Positions 6,537 through 13,408 of a stretch of 14,232 nucleotides of DNA are shown here, in pieces. Below the pieces are notes generated by a model that saw nothing but the letters and a program-made list of their open reading frames with translations, had not been told where the DNA came from and did not search any database. The first letter of the stretch is position 1, and each line of letters begins with the position of its first letter. A program made the position numbers and the translations under genes. Location of the stretch: assembly GCA_964543205.1 (NCBI GenBank), contig CAZIXB010000035.1, positions 1 to 14,232 on the forward strand, given 5' to 3'. Origin of the DNA: CAYSRM01 sp964543205 (lineage in GTDB: Bacteria > Verrucomicrobiota > Kiritimatiellia > UBA8416 > CAYSRM01).

Positions 6537-8528
6537 ATGTCGGGTAGCGGGTATAGATCTCTTACGCAGGAAGAAATAGACAGACTGGGTCGGCAGGGAT
6601 GCATATTTGCGGACACGGCCAGGGTTATGGTTGCTGAGGATTTTAATGTCCTTTTGTTGAAGAATGTCGTTTTTGAAGGTGAAGTTACGATAGGATCCTT
6701 TGCCGACCGTTCCGTTCCCTCGATATGCAATGTTGTATTGCGGAATGTTTCAGTGGGGAACGGCTGCATAATACGCAATATAGGCAGCCATATTGCCAAT
6801 GCGTACATTCATGACGGTGCAGTGATTGAGAACACGGGAGTAATAGAATGCTGCGGCGAGAGTTCCTTTGGCAACGGAGTTGAAGTTTCGGCGCTTAACG
6901 AGGCCGGAGGCAGGGAAATTCTGATAACAGAGCACACCTCCGCCCAGGAAGCGTATCTCTCGGTTCTTCACAGAGGAGACCGGAAGCTATGCGCGCGGTT
7001 GCGTGAGATGGCACAGGCTTTTGCGGACAGCAGGAAAAGCAACAGATTGACTATAGCGGAAAAAGCGGTTATCCGGCATGTCCGCAGGATTGAAAACGTG
7101 AACATAGGACCTTACGCAACAGTTGATGGGGCGTCTATGCTCAAGGAGGGCACTGTCTGTTCATCTGATGAGTCGCCCACAACAATAGGCAGCGATGTCA
7201 TTGCCGATGATTTCATAATTGCCAGGGGCGCAAACGTTTCAGACGGAGCCATGGTCAGCAGATCTTTTATCGGTGAAGGAACAAAAATCGGGAAGCAGTT
7301 TTCATGTGAGCAAAGTCTCATGTTCGCCAATTGCGAAGGGATGCACTCGGAGGTCTGTTCACTGTTTGCCGGGCCTTATTCGGTTACACACCACAGGTCC
7401 ACGCTACTTATAGCCGCTATGACATCGTTCTATAATGCTGGAAGCGGCACCAACCAGTCTAACCACATGTACAAGCTGGGTCCGGTGCACCAGGGCATAC
7501 TTGAGCGGGGTTGCAAGACCGGCTCTTTTTCATATTTGCTCTGGCCTTCAAGGGTCGGAGCGTTTACTGCCGTAATGGGCAAGCATTATGCCAACTTCGA
7601 CACTTCCGATCTTCCTTTCTCCTATATCAGCGAGGAGGACGGAAAGTCGACATTAATACCTGGGATGAACCTGTTTACAGTGGGAACCATGCGCGATGCG
7701 GACAAATGGTCGAAGCGGGACCGCCGCAAACATGGGGATAAACTTGATCTGGTTATCTTTGATGTGCTTAGCCCTTACACCGGGGCAAAAATGATCCGCG
7801 GACACGAAATACTGTCCTGTCTACAGCAGGAAAGCGACAAGAAGCAGGAGTACGTTAAGCATAACGGCATATTGATCAAGCGTCTGCTTCTCCGGACTTG
7901 CGGACGGTATTATCGTATGGCGCTGGATATGTATCTCGGCGATATAATTCTTGGACGCCTTGAGGAATCGTCGCTTGAAGAGTTGAAGGACGATATTGCC
8001 CGGCTTGAGAAACCCGCGGATGGTCCGGGTGACTGGGTGGATATGTGCGGTATGTTGTGTACAAAAGAGCGGATGGAAGAACTTATTGCAGGTATTGTAG
8101 ACGGCAAGGTGAAATCTCTGGACGAACTTGCGCTGACTCTGGGCGAAATATACGGCCATTACCGGGAGGATGCATTCTGCTGGGCTCTATCCGCTTACAG
8201 CAAGCTGAGCGGCGTATCGTTGTTGGATAACTTTGAACAGAATCTCCAGGCGCTTGCAGATGTCTGGAAAAAGGCTTCGCTCAAATTTTTCAATATGGTA
8301 AAAGGCGACGCCAGCAAGGAATTTGAGGATTTTTCAAAGACCGGCTTCGGGATAGACGGTGATGTTAAAGAGGATTTTGAGGCGGTCAGGGGCAAGATCG
8401 AATCCAACAGTGTTGTTCAGGGGCTGGAGGACAGAATCAGGCAGATTAACGAACGGCACCAGGAGATAAGCAGTAAAAAAAATAATTCTGTTGCAGAAGC
8501 AACGGACAGGAAGGGAGACGCTTCGTGA
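6537..8528 (+). CDS. DUF4954 family protein with left-handed beta-helix (hexapeptide-repeat) domain
   Basis: The long protein (663 residues) closely follows, from memory, the DUF4954 proteins of Bacteroides and PVC bacteria, whose function is unknown. Hexapeptide-like turns are visible at about 45-105 (VTIGSFAD, VSVGNGCI, AVIENTGVI) and 185-345 (VNIGPYATV, SFIGEGTKIG), the fold of LpxA/GlmU-type acyl- and nucleotidyl-transferases. Between the turns lie highly conserved segments: SSFGNGVEVSALNEAGGRE (109-127), FAGPYSVTHHRSTLLIAAM (277-295) and GSGTNQSNHMYKLGP (302-316). The last two are rich in His, Asn and Ser and are the best active-site candidates. Residues about 400-663 are helical, charged and without repeats, forming a separate C-terminal domain. 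I prefer ATG 6537, which follows AAGGGA and aligns with Bacteroides starts; ATG 6501 adds 12 residues. The stop overlaps the nagB start in GTGA, so the two are coupled. Confidence 0.88.
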   Translation: MSGSGYRSLTQEEIDRLGRQGCIFADTARVMVAEDFNVLLLKNVVFEGEVTIGSFADRSVPSICNVVLRNVSVGNGCIIRNIGSHIANAYIHDGAVIENTGVIECCGESSFGNGVEVSALNEAGGREILITEHTSAQEAYLSVLHRGDRKLCARLREMAQAFADSRKSNRLTIAEKAVIRHVRRIENVNIGPYATVDGASMLKEGTVCSSDESPTTIGSDVIADDFIIARGANVSDGAMVSRSFIGEGTKIGKQFSCEQSLMFANCEGMHSEVCSLFAGPYSVTHHRSTLLIAAMTSFYNAGSGTNQSNHMYKLGPVHQGILERGCKTGSFSYLLWPSRVGAFTAVMGKHYANFDTSDLPFSYISEEDGKSTLIPGMNLFTVGTMRDADKWSKRDRRKHGDKLDLVIFDVLSPYTGAKMIRGHEILSCLQQESDKKQEYVKHNGILIKRLLLRTCGRYYRMALDMYLGDIILGRLEESSLEELKDDIARLEKPADGPGDWVDMCGMLCTKERMEELIAGIVDGKVKSLDELALTLGEIYGHYREDAFCWALSAYSKLSGVSLLDNFEQNLQALADVWKKASLKFFNMVKGDASKEFEDFSKTGFGIDGDVKEDFEAVRGKIESNSVVQGLEDRIRQINERHQEISSKKNNSVAEATDRKGDAS

Positions 8529-9316
8529 GGGTACTTATACACAAAGATTATGACAGGATGAGCAGATGGACCGCGGCATATATAGCTGAACGTATAAACA
8601 GTTTTGCGCCAACGAAGGACAAGCCGTTTGTTTTGGGACTCCCCACCGGTTCTTCACCCATTGGGACATACGAGGAACTTGCCAGGTTGAACAATGACGC
8701 CAAAGTGTCATTCAAGAATGTTGTCACGTTCAACATGGATGAATATGTCGGCATCCCGGAAGATCATCCGGAAAGCTATCATTCTTTTATGCAGGACAAC
8801 CTGTTCAGTAAAATCGATATCCCGGCAGAAAATGTCAACATATTGGACGGCAACGCAGATGACCTTCAAGCTGAGTGTGAACAGTACGAGAAGAAAATAG
8901 CAAGCTACGGCGGCATAAGGCTTTTTCTCGGCGGAATCGGACCGGACGGCCATATCGCTTTTAATGAACCGGGATCTTCGCTCAGGTCGCGCACCCGGGT
9001 CAAAACTCTCACTTACGACACAATAGTTGCCAATTCCCGCTTCTTTGACAACGATGTTGACAAGGTGCCCAAACTTGCCTTGACAGTGGGGGTTGGAACT
9101 GTGATGGACGCTGACGAGGTGCTGCTGCTTGTCAACGGATATAACAAAGCCCGTGCTTTACACCAGATCATCGAAGGTTCTGTCAGCCACATGTGGACAG
9201 CTTCCATACTGCAAATGCATGAGCATGGAATGGTTGTCTGCGATGAAGAAGCGACTGCCGAACTCAAAGTAAGCGCCAAAGATTATTTCAAGGATATAGA
9301 GAAAGAGAATATCTAA
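8525..9316 (+). CDS. nagB: Glucosamine-6-phosphate deaminase
   Basis: It converts glucosamine-6-phosphate to fructose-6-phosphate plus ammonia, feeding amino sugars into glycolysis. The 263 residues align almost without gaps with E. coli NagB (266). D72 in FNMDEYVGI, D141 and H143 in GPDGHIAFNE, and E148 keep the E. coli catalytic numbering exactly. S151, S152, R158, K160 and Y254, the residues that bind the GlcNAc-6-phosphate activator in the E. coli enzyme, are also present, so allosteric activation is likely kept. GTG start 8525 overlaps the DUF4954 stop (GTGA) with AAGGGAG upstream. No nagA deacetylase is in the window; either it lies elsewhere or the substrate arrives already deacetylated. 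Confidence 0.96.
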   Translation: MRVLIHKDYDRMSRWTAAYIAERINSFAPTKDKPFVLGLPTGSSPIGTYEELARLNNDAKVSFKNVVTFNMDEYVGIPEDHPESYHSFMQDNLFSKIDIPAENVNILDGNADDLQAECEQYEKKIASYGGIRLFLGGIGPDGHIAFNEPGSSLRSRTRVKTLTYDTIVANSRFFDNDVDKVPKLALTVGVGTVMDADEVLLLVNGYNKARALHQIIEGSVSHMWTASILQMHEHGMVVCDEEATAELKVSAKDYFKDIEKENI

Positions 9317-9371
9317 CTGGCCTCAAGTCGAGCCGCAGGTATTATTCAGGTCTCAGCTACGGGAGGTGTAA

Positions 9372-9539
9372 TTGGATTTCAGTTTGAATATCTCGCACTT
9401 TTTCGAGCAGAAACTGTTCATAGCGCTGGGCAAGATCGGTTTAACCGGACGAAGCTGTGTAAACATGCCGCAAGATCAGGTAAAACGATTTGGGCTTGCA
9501 ATAATGGCGTTATCAATTGTTTCTGCCGGAGGAATATGA
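9372..9539 (+). CDS. Small ORF, 55 aa, between nagB and the ROK kinase, function unknown
   Basis: A TTG start at 9372 has a strong ribosome binding site (GGGAGG, 5 nt away). The frame stays open for 55 codons and ends in TGA at 9537-9539, four bases before the ATG of the kinase; the kinase's own GGAGG lies inside the last codons, consistent with translational coupling. The peptide is not recognisable. It begins MDFSLNISHFFEQKLFIALG, has a basic centre (GKIGLTGRSC) and ends in a short hydrophobic segment (FGLAIMALSIVSAGGI) that could be a weak membrane anchor. It fills most of the gap in an otherwise tight operon. It could be a true small protein, a leader peptide controlling the kinase or chance; length alone cannot exclude chance. 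Confidence 0.45.
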   Translation: MDFSLNISHFFEQKLFIALGKIGLTGRSCVNMPQDQVKRFGLAIMALSIVSAGGI

Positions 9540-9542
9540 GAT

Positions 9543-10673
9543 ATGCGGGCTGGCATTCTTCTTGCCGGTGTGGACATAGGGGCCGGCAGCGGCGCAAAAA
9601 TCGGAATATTCGACCCAAACCTCAATTTGCTTGGCGAGACAGAACTTGGTGTTGAACAATATGGCCGCAGCGCCGAGGAACTGGTTTCGGGTTTGTGGGC
9701 ATGTCTTAGTGAAATGACCGAAGGTCTGGCGGCCGATCCTTCGAATATCAAAGCTGCAGGTGTGGTAGGCCCTGGGGTTTACCTGTCTGACGGAACCATT
9801 GCCCGCGCCGTGAACCTTTCCTTTCTTGACGGCGTAAACATGAAACAGCTTATCGAAAATAAGCTGGGTATTCCTGCCGGCTGCATGAACGATGCCGATG
9901 CCGGGGCATTGGCGGAATGGCGTTATCATCGAACAGAGCTTGTTTACTGGGTTCTCGGCGGCGGCTGGGGAGGGGCCTGGGTTGCCAGGGATGGACAAAT
10001 CCGGAACCTTCCTCAAAGATGGGATGGAAATGATGGATCAATTCATCCCGCGGCTGAACCCGGGTATGTGCTTGGCCTTGACAAAGCATGGCTCTCGTCG
10101 GTTTTTTCCGGCGCGGGCATTTCCTTTTCCGATTTCGAAAGACTGTCTCTACTGTCGAGGGGGGAAGGGACAAATTTATTACTGGGTCCTGATAATGATC
10201 CTGCAACCGTGCGGGCCGAGGCGATAGTTTCAGGGACGGGGCGGTGGCTCATTATGCGCCTTTTTGCCGAACGTGGTGGAATCCTCGCGGCCGGATTGTC
10301 CCGCGAAGACCTTGAAAAACTTGGCCAATTGTCGTCTGCCCCTGAAGTCCTGGATAAAGTCAAAGACAGGCATACGCCTCTCTTGAAACGAACGGACGGT
10401 CTGTTTGCTGAAGTCTTTGCTGAAGCCGCATGTAAGCTCTTGAAAAAGCTGGAAGAAGACGGATGCCCCGGCGGCGCTCCCATCTTCCTGGCAGGCAAAC
10501 CGGCAAGGGCCTTCTTCTCTTTCGGTCCTTATATGTCAGGGCGGCTGCGGGCGAAAGGCATAATGAACAGCATTTTTCTATCCGAACTGCAGAAAAAAGA
10601 TCTCAACCCTAATCTGGCAGGCGCCGCATATCTTGCCGGGCGAGCATGGAAACAAAAAAATAACGAGAGGTAA
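9543..10673 (+). CDS. ROK-family sugar kinase, divergent, lacking the zinc motif
   Basis: The 376-residue protein has the ASKHA fold typical of ROK kinases. The phosphate loop is GVDIGAGSGAKIGIFD (9-24) with D11. VVGPGVYLSDGTIARAVNLS (74-93) matches the ROK sugar-binding stretch, and NDADAGALAE (116-125) carries the catalytic Asp D117. Glycine-rich LGGGWGGAWV (138-147) matches the adenosine-side loop. Typical ROK proteins follow this with a zinc-binding CxCGxxGCxE motif. Here that region has no Cys, only a His near 168 (GSIHPAAEPGY), so the zinc site is missing and the substrate loop is unusual. There is no N-terminal helix-turn-helix, so it is a kinase rather than a NagC-type repressor. GGAGG lies 10 nt before the start. 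Its place after nagB suggests an amino-sugar 6-kinase, for example on GlcNAc or GlcN. Confidence 0.82.
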   Translation: MRAGILLAGVDIGAGSGAKIGIFDPNLNLLGETELGVEQYGRSAEELVSGLWACLSEMTEGLAADPSNIKAAGVVGPGVYLSDGTIARAVNLSFLDGVNMKQLIENKLGIPAGCMNDADAGALAEWRYHRTELVYWVLGGGWGGAWVARDGQIRNLPQRWDGNDGSIHPAAEPGYVLGLDKAWLSSVFSGAGISFSDFERLSLLSRGEGTNLLLGPDNDPATVRAEAIVSGTGRWLIMRLFAERGGILAAGLSREDLEKLGQLSSAPEVLDKVKDRHTPLLKRTDGLFAEVFAEAACKLLKKLEEDGCPGGAPIFLAGKPARAFFSFGPYMSGRLRAKGIMNSIFLSELQKKDLNPNLAGAAYLAGRAWKQKNNER

Positions 10674-10681
10674 CCAGGCAT

Positions 10682-11791
10682 ATGGATCCAACACATGTAG
10701 CCGAAAATTTTGCAGTGGATGGCCAGCTTGTTACTGTTGACAGCTATGGCACAGGCAATGTTAACGACACTTACCTGGCTATCTTCAGGACCACCTTTTC
10801 AGAGGAGAAGGTGATTATCCAGAGAATAAATAAGACGGTTTTCAGCAAGCCTGAAACCATCATGACCAACATGAGGTTGCTTACAGAGCATGTTCACCGG
10901 AAACTTGAAAAAGAAAAATATGAAGCCGACAGGATATGGCAGCTGCCCATGGTTATTCTTTCCCGAACAGGTGAAGATTGTCACAGGGACGAGGAAGGCG
11001 AATACTGGCGAGCGATAACCCGAATAGGTTCGGCCACATCCCATGAACGGATTACCAGCGCCGAACATGCCTTTGAGGCCGGCACTGTTCTCGGGCAGTT
11101 TCACCGGCTTGTTGCCGACATGGATCCGGAGAGCTTGAGTTGCACTCTGCCTGGCTTTCATAAAACCCGTTTATACCTTGAAAGATACTATAAAACCCTG
11201 GAAGGTGGCAGCCTGCCCACATTGCAGGGCAAATCGGTTGAGATGAAGCGCCTGCGCGATTTCATTGACCGGAGAAAAGACCGCGCGGGAATACTGGAAG
11301 ACGCATTGGACAAAGGCGAACTACGCGTTCGGATTATTCATGGCGATCCCAAGGTATCGAATATCATGATCGACGATGTTACCGGGAAAGGAACCAGCAT
11401 AGTTGACCTGGATACAGTAATGCCGAGCTTGATACATTTTGATTTTGGCGATGCCCTGCGATCCGCGTGCAACCCGGCCGGTGAAGAGACGATGAACCTG
11501 AAAGATGTGTATTTTGACGAAAATCTCTGCGAGGCAATCGTAAAGGGATATATGATAAATGGCCGCAGGTTCCTTACCGAAGCGGATATCGGTTACCTGT
11601 ATGACTCTGTTTGGCTTCTTGCTTTCGAGCTCGGCCTCCGCTTTTTTCAGGACTATCTTGCCGGCGATGTATACTTTAAGACTCGCTATAAGGGCCACAA
11701 TCTAAACCGGGCCAGGGTGCAATTCCGGCTCTGTGAAAGCATAGAGCAGCGCGAACGCAGCATCCGGAATGTTATTGAGTCCAATGTTTAA
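10682..11791 (+). CDS. NahK-like phosphotransferase (N-acetylhexosamine 1-kinase family), copy A
   Basis: This 369-residue kinase of the aminoglycoside-phosphotransferase fold resembles bifidobacterial NahK, which makes GlcNAc-1-P or GalNAc-1-P from the free sugar. The N-lobe shows YGTGNVNDTYLA (22-33). The catalytic loop is IIHGDPKVSNIMID (218-231) with D222, and the metal-binding DLDT is at 242-245. The C terminus RFFQDYLAGDVYF...NLNRARVQF (320-348) is the NahK hallmark. Unlike NahK and copy B (HNDTKLNN), its loop reads HGDPKVSN, so substrate or rate may differ. It starts 8 bp after the ROK kinase stop with GAGAGG upstream and is the last gene of the operon. Its last 20 bp overlap the tail of copy B on the other strand. 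Confidence 0.85.
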   Translation: MDPTHVAENFAVDGQLVTVDSYGTGNVNDTYLAIFRTTFSEEKVIIQRINKTVFSKPETIMTNMRLLTEHVHRKLEKEKYEADRIWQLPMVILSRTGEDCHRDEEGEYWRAITRIGSATSHERITSAEHAFEAGTVLGQFHRLVADMDPESLSCTLPGFHKTRLYLERYYKTLEGGSLPTLQGKSVEMKRLRDFIDRRKDRAGILEDALDKGELRVRIIHGDPKVSNIMIDDVTGKGTSIVDLDTVMPSLIHFDFGDALRSACNPAGEETMNLKDVYFDENLCEAIVKGYMINGRRFLTEADIGYLYDSVWLLAFELGLRFFQDYLAGDVYFKTRYKGHNLNRARVQFRLCESIEQRERSIRNVIESNV

Positions 11792-12896
11792 GGACAAGCG
11801 CTTCCATCTCTTCAGCGCGCTTTTCCATCAGATCCACCAGCTTGAACTGTACCCTGGCTCTTTCCAGGTTGTGATTCGGCCGGTGAATCTTGAAATAAGT
11901 GTCGCCTGCCAGGTAATCCGCCAGGAAGCGAATGCCGATAGTGAAGGTTATAAGCCTTCCTGAAAAAGCCAGGTGTTCAATCTCCGGTTTAGTGATAAAA
12001 GAAGCTTCTTCAAGATAACCTTTTACCAGGGCTTCGAAAAGATCCATACTCATATCAACTTTATCAGGATCCGGTTCATCCTCCATGCACGTCGGTGTTG
12101 AGGTTCTCACCATGTCGCCAAAGTCATAAAGAATAGATCCCGGCATTATTGTGTCCAAGTCGATAACACATGCCGCTTTGCCTGTTGAGTTATCTATAAG
12201 CACATTGTTAAGCTTGGTGTCATTATGAGTAATTCGACGCGGAATGACGCCTTTTTCCATGAGTTTTACAACTTGTTCTGTCATATCTTTCCTGTCTGTT
12301 GCAAAGGCAATCTCGGGCTTTGCCCCTGCGGCCCTGTTGCAAGGATCTTCTGTAATCGTCTCTTCCAGGGCTTCAAAACGTTTTGGCGAATGATGAAAGA
12401 AAGGTATGGTCTCATGAAACAACTCCGCGGGAAGATCAGAGAGCGAAGCCTCAAATGATCTGAACGCCCTTGCAGCTTCGAATGCCTGTTCGGGTTCCCG
12501 GCATATGTCGTAAGAAGCGGCATTATCTATAAAAATATAGCAACGCCAGTACTCTCCATCTTCCGTCTGGAGATAAGGGGCGCCTTCCTTGGTCGGTATC
12601 AGAGTTAAAACTTCTCTGTCGGGGTTGCGGTCGGCCTTGTTTTCAAGTTTTTTCCGAATGTGGGAGGTTGCCCGGAGGATATTGTCCATCAGCGCTTCAA
12701 CATTTTTGAACACACCGCTGTTTATCCTCTGGAATAGCCATCGCGTGCGTTCGTTCCCGTCAGTTGCCGTTACGGCATATGTGTCGTTGATGTGCCCCGA
12801 TCCATATGGCTCAGCTTGCAGGATTTTTCCGCCTATACAGAATTGCGATGCTATTTTCCTGGCGCGTTGAATGCCTGATTCGTCTCTTTCAGCCAT
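11772..12896 (-). CDS. N-acetylhexosamine 1-kinase-like protein (NahK family), copy B
   Basis: The 374-residue protein is the closer match to Bifidobacterium NahK. PYGSGHINDTYAV (30-42) matches the NahK N-lobe loop, THNDTKLNNVLID (223-235) is identical in pattern to the NahK catalytic loop with D226, and VIDLDTIMPGSILYDFGD (244-261) and RFLADYLAGDTYF (323-335) follow. It should phosphorylate GlcNAc or GalNAc at C1, the entry to UDP-HexNAc by a Leloir-like route. ATG 12896 has GGAG 6 nt upstream; ATG 12908 would add MEIN but its AAGGA abuts the codon. It has its own candidate promoter, so it can be controlled apart from the operon that carries copy A. A uridylyltransferase partner is not in view. 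Confidence 0.88.
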   Translation of the reverse strand: MAERDESGIQRARKIASQFCIGGKILQAEPYGSGHINDTYAVTATDGNERTRWLFQRINSGVFKNVEALMDNILRATSHIRKKLENKADRNPDREVLTLIPTKEGAPYLQTEDGEYWRCYIFIDNAASYDICREPEQAFEAARAFRSFEASLSDLPAELFHETIPFFHHSPKRFEALEETITEDPCNRAAGAKPEIAFATDRKDMTEQVVKLMEKGVIPRRITHNDTKLNNVLIDNSTGKAACVIDLDTIMPGSILYDFGDMVRTSTPTCMEDEPDPDKVDMSMDLFEALVKGYLEEASFITKPEIEHLAFSGRLITFTIGIRFLADYLAGDTYFKIHRPNHNLERARVQFKLVDLMEKRAEEMEALVLKHWTQ

Positions 12897-12934
12897 GTTG
12901 ATCTCCATTCCTTATGTTGATTTCAAGGTGTATC

Positions 12935-12962
12935 ATGATATTGTGCATATTGGATTTGACAA
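12935..12962 (-). promoter_or_regulatory. Candidate promoter of the NahK-like copy B gene
   Basis: On the minus strand TTGTCA (12962-12957) and TATCAT (12940-12935) are 16 bp apart, each with one mismatch to consensus. The -10 sits in a perfect 10-bp palindrome TATCATGATA (12931-12940). The leader would be about 30 nt. Confidence 0.5.
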
Positions 12963-12991
12963 GGTTTGAGTTGATTTTGTCTCGCATCTTT

Positions 12992-13006
12992 AACGACCCT
13001 GTCGTT
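12992..13006. promoter_or_regulatory. Dyad AACGAC-CCT-GTCGTT, possible operator upstream of cutA
   Basis: A perfect 6-bp inverted repeat with a 3-bp centre lies in the divergent gap between NahK-like copy B and cutA, 52 bp before the cutA start. No T run follows, so it is more likely a protein site than a terminator. Its regulator is unknown. Confidence 0.3.
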
Positions 13007-13057
13007 CAATTAGGCTTATGCCGATAAACGTAAACTGAAGTAAAGAAGAAAAGCGCA

Positions 13058-13408
13058 ATGTTCATGCAGAATGATACTGTATTTGTAACTACCACGGCGG
13101 GTTCGGAAAAAGAAGCCGTGTCTCTGGAGACCGTGATTCTTGAAGACCGCCTTGCCGCATGTGTGCAACGCTTGACGATTGCCAGCGCATATTGGTGGAA
13201 AGGAAAGATCGAGCGTGAGCCTGAAATTCTTCTCCTCATTAAGACAAGGGCTGATCTTGCCGAAGAGCTGATGGATAAAATAAGGCGCGAGCATTCATAT
13301 GAGACGCCTGAGATCGTTGTCTTTCCGGTTACAGGGGGGCTCCCCGGCTACCTATCCTGGATCAGCAATTCTTGTCGCGAGCCTAAGAAAGAACGCCCAG
13401 ATGAATAA
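13058..13408 (+). CDS. cutA: CutA1 divalent-cation tolerance protein
   Basis: The 116-residue protein has the family's ferredoxin-like pattern: TVFVTTTAGSEKEA (7-20), RLAACVQRL (31-39), AYWWKGKIE (44-52), then EILLLIKTR (56-64) and the signature HSYETPEIVVFPVTGG (79-94) with W101 near the end. CutA1 forms stable trimers that bind copper and other divalent ions; it was named for copper tolerance in E. coli, but its physiological role remains unclear. The start is uncertain between ATG 13058 and ATG 13064, and the ribosome binding site is weak (AAGAAG). The 3' end overlaps the metX start by 8 bp, so the two are probably cotranscribed, although no functional link is known. Confidence 0.92.
   Translation: MFMQNDTVFVTTTAGSEKEAVSLETVILEDRLAACVQRLTIASAYWWKGKIEREPEILLLIKTRADLAEELMDKIRREHSYETPEIVVFPVTGGLPGYLSWISNSCREPKKERPDE

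Noticed and set aside
11321..11698. Minus-strand ORF of 125 residues inside NahK-like copy A
   Set aside because: It is antisense to strongly conserved kinase motifs, has no recognisable domain, and is explained as a shadow frame.
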